The notes beneath the pieces were generated by a model. That model was not told the origin of the DNA. It ran no database searches and saw nothing but the letters and a program-made list of their open reading frames with translations. Positions 60,826 through 64,000 of a stretch of 64,000 nt of DNA are shown here, one piece after another. The position numbers were made by a program, and so were the translations under genes. How positions within the stretch are numbered: the first letter of the stretch is position 1; each line of letters opens with the position of its first letter. This DNA comes from Acidobacteriota bacterium (GTDB lineage: Bacteria; Acidobacteriota; Aminicenantia; Aminicenantales; Saccharicenantaceae). The stretch is from positions 1 to 64,000 of the forward strand of contig JAQURD010000011.1 of assembly GCA_028749115.1 (NCBI GenBank), given 5' to 3'.

Positions 60826-62196
60826 ATGACCATTGTCGGGACAATAGTTGCCTTTATCATTGTTTTTGGGGTACTGGTTTTTATCCATGAATTCGGACAT
60901 TTTTTTACAGCCAAACTGGTCGGCGTTAGAGTTGAGGTTTTTTCTCTTGGTTTTGGCCAGCGCCTGTTTGGCTTTAAAAAGGGAGGAACTGATTACCGGC
61001 TTTGCCTCATTCCACTTGGTGGTTATGTAAAACTTCTGGGGGAAGGCATGTTTGATAAAGGCCGGGAGCTGGCCCCGGATGATTTTATGGCCAAGAACAG
61101 GTTCCAGCGGTTTTTGATCCTGGTCATGGGCTCGGTGATGAATATTATTCTGGCCATTGTGCTGGTGGCCATTATCAACCTGGCTGGTGTGACGGTGCCA
61201 GAATATCAGGAACAACCGCCGGTCATTGGCTATATTGATCCTGGCTCGCCAGCGGAAAAAGCGGGCTTAATGCTGGATGATGAAATTCTTAAAATAAACG
61301 GGCGGCCGGTAAGAACCTGGAATGATGCTGAAATAACTATTGGCTCCAAACCTGACCGGGTGTTAAATCTAGAAATTAAAAGAAAAGGTGAGATTCTGAC
61401 TATCCCCATTAAAACGGATAAAATTACCAAATATGAGATGGGTTATGCCGGCTTCCGGGCCAAGATTCTGGCTCAGATTGCCATGGTGAGCCCGGGTTCT
61501 CCGGCTGAAAAAGCCGGGCTTAAAGCAGGAGACATTATTCTGGCCATCAACGACCAGCCAGTCTTTTTATATAATTTTGTGGAGAAAATAGAGAAGAGTC
61601 CGGACATGCCTGTCAAGCTAACGGTTGACCGGCAGGGACAGACCATTGATCTGGTGGTCACTCCGAGAAAAGAAGGTGATGTAGGTAAGATAGGCATCAT
61701 GCAGGGGGCAAAATCCATTACCCGGAAATATTCATTTTTCCCGGCCATTGCCCGCAGTGTTGAGGAGAATGCCAAAAACACCTTTCTGGTTATGAATTTT
61801 CTTAAAGATTTGTTTACCGGCCAGGCTTCCGCCAAACAGCTCGGCGGTCCCCTGGAAATCGCCAAATTTTCTTATGCCGCCATGAAGATGGGGCTGCTGC
61901 AAATGCTGGCCTGGATTGCTATCATCAGTTTGCAGCTCGGGATTTTGAACCTGCTGCCTATTCCGGTTTTTGATGGCGGTCAGATTTTTGTCTTAATGAT
62001 TGAAGCCATTAGGAGAAGAGATCTCAGTCAGAAGATGAGGGAAATCTGGCTGCAAATCGGCTTCTTGCTTGTTATTTTTATTATGGGCTTCGTGATTTTA
62101 AATGATCTAATGAAAACTATGCCGGCTGGCTGGAAAAGCCTGGGCGGCTTTTTTAAGAAATTAGCTGGCAGTCTGAATCATGTTTTTAATCCTTAG
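60826..62196 (+). CDS. rseP: Site-2 protease RseP
   Basis: The protein has 456 residues. First membrane helix has HEFGHFFTAK (HExxH). Two PDZ domains (about residues 125-200 and 215-285) are followed by the NLLPIPVFDGGQI motif with the third zinc-site residues in the last helices. It cleaves transmembrane anti-sigma or signal peptides. A GGGAAAG-type site precedes the ATG, two bases after dxr. Confidence 0.94.
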   Translation: MTIVGTIVAFIIVFGVLVFIHEFGHFFTAKLVGVRVEVFSLGFGQRLFGFKKGGTDYRLCLIPLGGYVKLLGEGMFDKGRELAPDDFMAKNRFQRFLILVMGSVMNIILAIVLVAIINLAGVTVPEYQEQPPVIGYIDPGSPAEKAGLMLDDEILKINGRPVRTWNDAEITIGSKPDRVLNLEIKRKGEILTIPIKTDKITKYEMGYAGFRAKILAQIAMVSPGSPAEKAGLKAGDIILAINDQPVFLYNFVEKIEKSPDMPVKLTVDRQGQTIDLVVTPRKEGDVGKIGIMQGAKSITRKYSFFPAIARSVEENAKNTFLVMNFLKDLFTGQASAKQLGGPLEIAKFSYAAMKMGLLQMLAWIAIISLQLGILNLLPIPVFDGGQIFVLMIEAIRRRDLSQKMREIWLQIGFLLVIFIMGFVILNDLMKTMPAGWKSLGGFFKKLAGSLNHVFNP

Positions 62197-62210
62197 GATA
62201 AATTCAAAAA

Positions 62211-63317
62211 ATGAGCGAATCTCTTTTTCCCCGGCGGCAGACGAGAGTGATCAAAATTGGACAGGTAGAGATCGGCGGTGGATCCCCCATCGTTGTCCAG
62301 TCGATGACCAAGACCAGAACAGCCCTGGTCGAGCCGACTGTCAGGCAGATCAGAAGACTGGAAAGAGCTGGCTGCCAGCTTGTCCGGCTGGCTGTGCCGG
62401 AGATGGCTGATGCTCTGGCTATCATGGAAATAAAGAAAAAAATAAAACTTCCCCTCATTGCTGATATTCATTTCGACCCGCGCCTGGCCATGGCTTCAAT
62501 AGAAGCCGGGGCAGACGGGCTGAGAATTAATCCAGGAACTTTTGGTTCAAAGAGCAAGCTAAAAGAAGTCGTGGAACTGTCCAAAGAGAGAAAAATCCCG
62601 ATCAGAATTGGCGTTAATTCAGGTTCACTCGAAAAGGACTTAAAAGCTAAATATGGAGGAGTTACGGCTGAGGCCATGGTGGAAAGCGCTCTAAGGGAAA
62701 TAAAGCTGCTGGAAGATCTGGACTTTTATGAGATCAAGATTTCCCTTAAAGCTTCTGATATTCAAAGAACGCTTGAAGCTTACCGCTTGCTGGCCGGCCG
62801 GGTTGATTATCCTTTTCACGCTGGAATAACTGAAGCCGGGACTTTATTTAAGGGGAGTCTGAAATCTGCTGCCGGCTTAAGCCTGCTGATCAGAGAAGGA
62901 TTGGCCGATACGATCAGAGTCTCACTCACTGCTCCACCAGAAAAAGAAATAGAAGTAGCTAATTTAATACTCCAGGATCTGGGCTTAAAAAAGGCAGGTA
63001 TTAATTTTATTTCCTGTCCGGGTTGTGGCCGGAGTCAGGTTGATATCCAGCGGCTGGCAGCTCAGATAGAGAAAAGAATTTCAACTCTAAAAGCACATCT
63101 GAGCGTGGCTGTCATGGGTTGCCCGGTCAATGGCCCGGGTGAAGCTAAAGAGGCTGATCTGGGAGTAGCTGGCGGGCAGGGGACAGGTGTAATTTTTAAA
63201 AAAGGAAAAGTTGTGAGGAAAGTGCCAGTCGATAAGATTGTAGAAGAACTGGTCAAAGAAATATTCATCCTGGCCAGTGAAGAAGAAAAAAAGAATAAAA
63301 AAAGAAGAGACAAATAA
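62211..63317 (+). CDS. ispG: 4-hydroxy-3-methylbut-2-enyl diphosphate synthase (flavodoxin/ferredoxin)
   Basis: The protein has 368 residues. Cluster-binding CPGCGRSQ and GCPVNGPGEAKEADLGVAGG, with the third cysteine in the latter, are typical of IspG. It reduces ME-cPP in the MEP pathway. AGGAT lies upstream of the ATG. Follows rseP by 14 bases; larE starts eight bases later. Confidence 0.95.
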   Translation: MSESLFPRRQTRVIKIGQVEIGGGSPIVVQSMTKTRTALVEPTVRQIRRLERAGCQLVRLAVPEMADALAIMEIKKKIKLPLIADIHFDPRLAMASIEAGADGLRINPGTFGSKSKLKEVVELSKERKIPIRIGVNSGSLEKDLKAKYGGVTAEAMVESALREIKLLEDLDFYEIKISLKASDIQRTLEAYRLLAGRVDYPFHAGITEAGTLFKGSLKSAAGLSLLIREGLADTIRVSLTAPPEKEIEVANLILQDLGLKKAGINFISCPGCGRSQVDIQRLAAQIEKRISTLKAHLSVAVMGCPVNGPGEAKEADLGVAGGQGTGVIFKKGKVVRKVPVDKIVEELVKEIFILASEEEKKNKKRRDK

Positions 63318-63325
63318 AGAAAATC

Positions 63326-64000
63326 ATGGTGGCAGCGGGCAGAACTAAATCACCAGGAGAGAAAACAGATAAAAGACAGCGAGTAGTCTCCGGCAGAAAG
63401 ACGCGCGGGCAGCTGGAAGCCGGCTTAGCCCGAAAGTATGAGAGATTAAAAGAAGAACTCAAGTTAGCCGGCAGTGCCCTGGTAGCTTTTTCAGGCGGGG
63501 TGGATAGCAGCCTCCTTCTCCGGGTGGCGGCTGATGTCCTGGAAGACAGGGTGCTGGCCGTAATCATTGATGCTCCGGTTTTCAGCCGCGAAGAAATTCT
63601 GGCCGCACAACATCTGGCCAGCAATCTTAAAGTCCCTTTTATGACGGTTAAAGTTGATAATCTGAAGGTGCCTGAGGTGGTTAAAAATACCGAGCAGCGT
63701 TGTTATCATTGCAAATTATTTCTTTTTTCCAGGCTTAAGAAAATAGCCAGGCAAAAAGGCTTAATAGAAATAATTGAAGGTTCTAACTTTGATGATGCCA
63801 AAGATTATCGTCCCGGGAAAAAGGCAGTGGAAGAACTCAATATCCGTTCACCTCTGGAAGAAGCTGGCTTTAGCAAGGATGATGTCAGAAATCTGGCTAA
63901 ATACCTGGGCCTGCCCAACTGGCCTAAGCCGCCTGCAGCCTGTTTAGCTTCAAGAATTCCTTATGGCCAGTCACTTGACCGGAATCTTCTGGGCAAAATA
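63326..64000 (+). CDS. larE: LarE-like sulfur transferase (3' end outside window)
   Basis: An open frame from ATG 63326 to the window end (225 codons so far), continuing past it. The PP-loop is SGGVDSSLLLRVAADVLED. Then follow CYHCK and the block AACLASRIPYG that carries the sacrificial Cys. LarE converts the nicotinic-acid-derived pincer precursor to dithiocarboxylate for lactate racemase and related nickel-pincer enzymes. Only eight bases separate it from ispG, so it probably belongs to the same transcript. LarB and LarC are not seen. Confidence 0.85.
   Translation, partial: MVAAGRTKSPGEKTDKRQRVVSGRKTRGQLEAGLARKYERLKEELKLAGSALVAFSGGVDSSLLLRVAADVLEDRVLAVIIDAPVFSREEILAAQHLASNLKVPFMTVKVDNLKVPEVVKNTEQRCYHCKLFLFSRLKKIARQKGLIEIIEGSNFDDAKDYRPGKKAVEELNIRSPLEEAGFSKDDVRNLAKYLGLPNWPKPPAACLASRIPYGQSLDRNLLGKI

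Overview
The window is ordinary bacterial chromosome: about 55 mostly tightly packed genes, three tRNA genes, and no rRNA, insertion sequence, phage or CRISPR array. GC content is moderate and clusters are oriented as operons. An endogenous primary-type sigma-70 factor, consensus TTGACA/TATAAT promoters and AGGAGG-type ribosome binding sites are all visible. Membrane-anchored TonB, several lipoproteins and secreted peptidases point to a diderm anaerobe or facultative anaerobe with hydrogenase maturation (HypCDE) and MEP isoprenoid synthesis. The gene set would suit Candidatus Aminicenantes or another Acidobacteriota-related lineage, but that is an impression from gene content, not a placement.

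Layout. 1-9.2 kb: 3' part of a thioredoxin reductase-like gene, LD-carboxypeptidase, sigma-70 factor, endonuclease V, a HAD phosphatase, then an intergenic stretch holding a clear small-RNA gene (consensus promoter, 9-bp closing stem, U-run), two membrane proteins, a phosphofructokinase with pyrophosphate-type signature residues, and a DMT transporter. 9.5-12.9 kb: a secreted trio (predicted propeller-like protein, M23 peptidase, C1B cysteine-peptidase lipoprotein) in more AT-rich DNA. 13-15.8 kb: rlmN, an RlmD-type rRNA methyltransferase and a small hydrophobic protein. 16-22.4 kb: an AddB/AddA-like helicase-nuclease pair. 22.4-27.2 kb: LysE exporter, a coiled-coil protein, a receiver-TonB fusion and an M48 protease with zinc ribbons. 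27.4-32.9 kb: a polyferredoxin membrane protein, a remnant of an ECF sigma gene, a PAS/HD-GYP protein, tRNA-Arg, an RsbRD_N-like protein and HemW.

33-37 kb: thioredoxin, then the leftward operon gap-pgk-tpiA-secG-tRNA-Leu. 37-44 kb: nnr and tsaE, purine salvage (apt and an NCS2 permease), then a NagZ-type lipoprotein coupled to an aldo/keto reductase. 44-50.5 kb: tRNA-His and the leftward operon phoH, 7TM-HD (pgpH type), ybeY, corC-like, era. 50.5-55.5 kb: a structured leader, a ribbon-helix-helix protein, sat, an alkaline-phosphatase-superfamily hydrolase, cysC and a sugar-nucleotide epimerase, which together activate sulfate to PAPS with no reductase nearby. 55.5-58 kb: leftward hypC-hypD-hypE. 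58 kb to the end: uppS-cdsA-dxr-rseP-ispG and a partial larE; uppS sits directly at a perfect promoter and is predicted to be leaderless.

Most noteworthy: the undescribed small RNA with an anti-Shine-Dalgarno tract (about 5305-5381); the receiver-TonB fusion with Glu at the phospho-acceptor position; the structured leader before the sulfate-activation genes; an 11-nt T tract inside the promoter spacer of the M23 gene; the leaderless uppS promoter; and the ECF sigma remnant.
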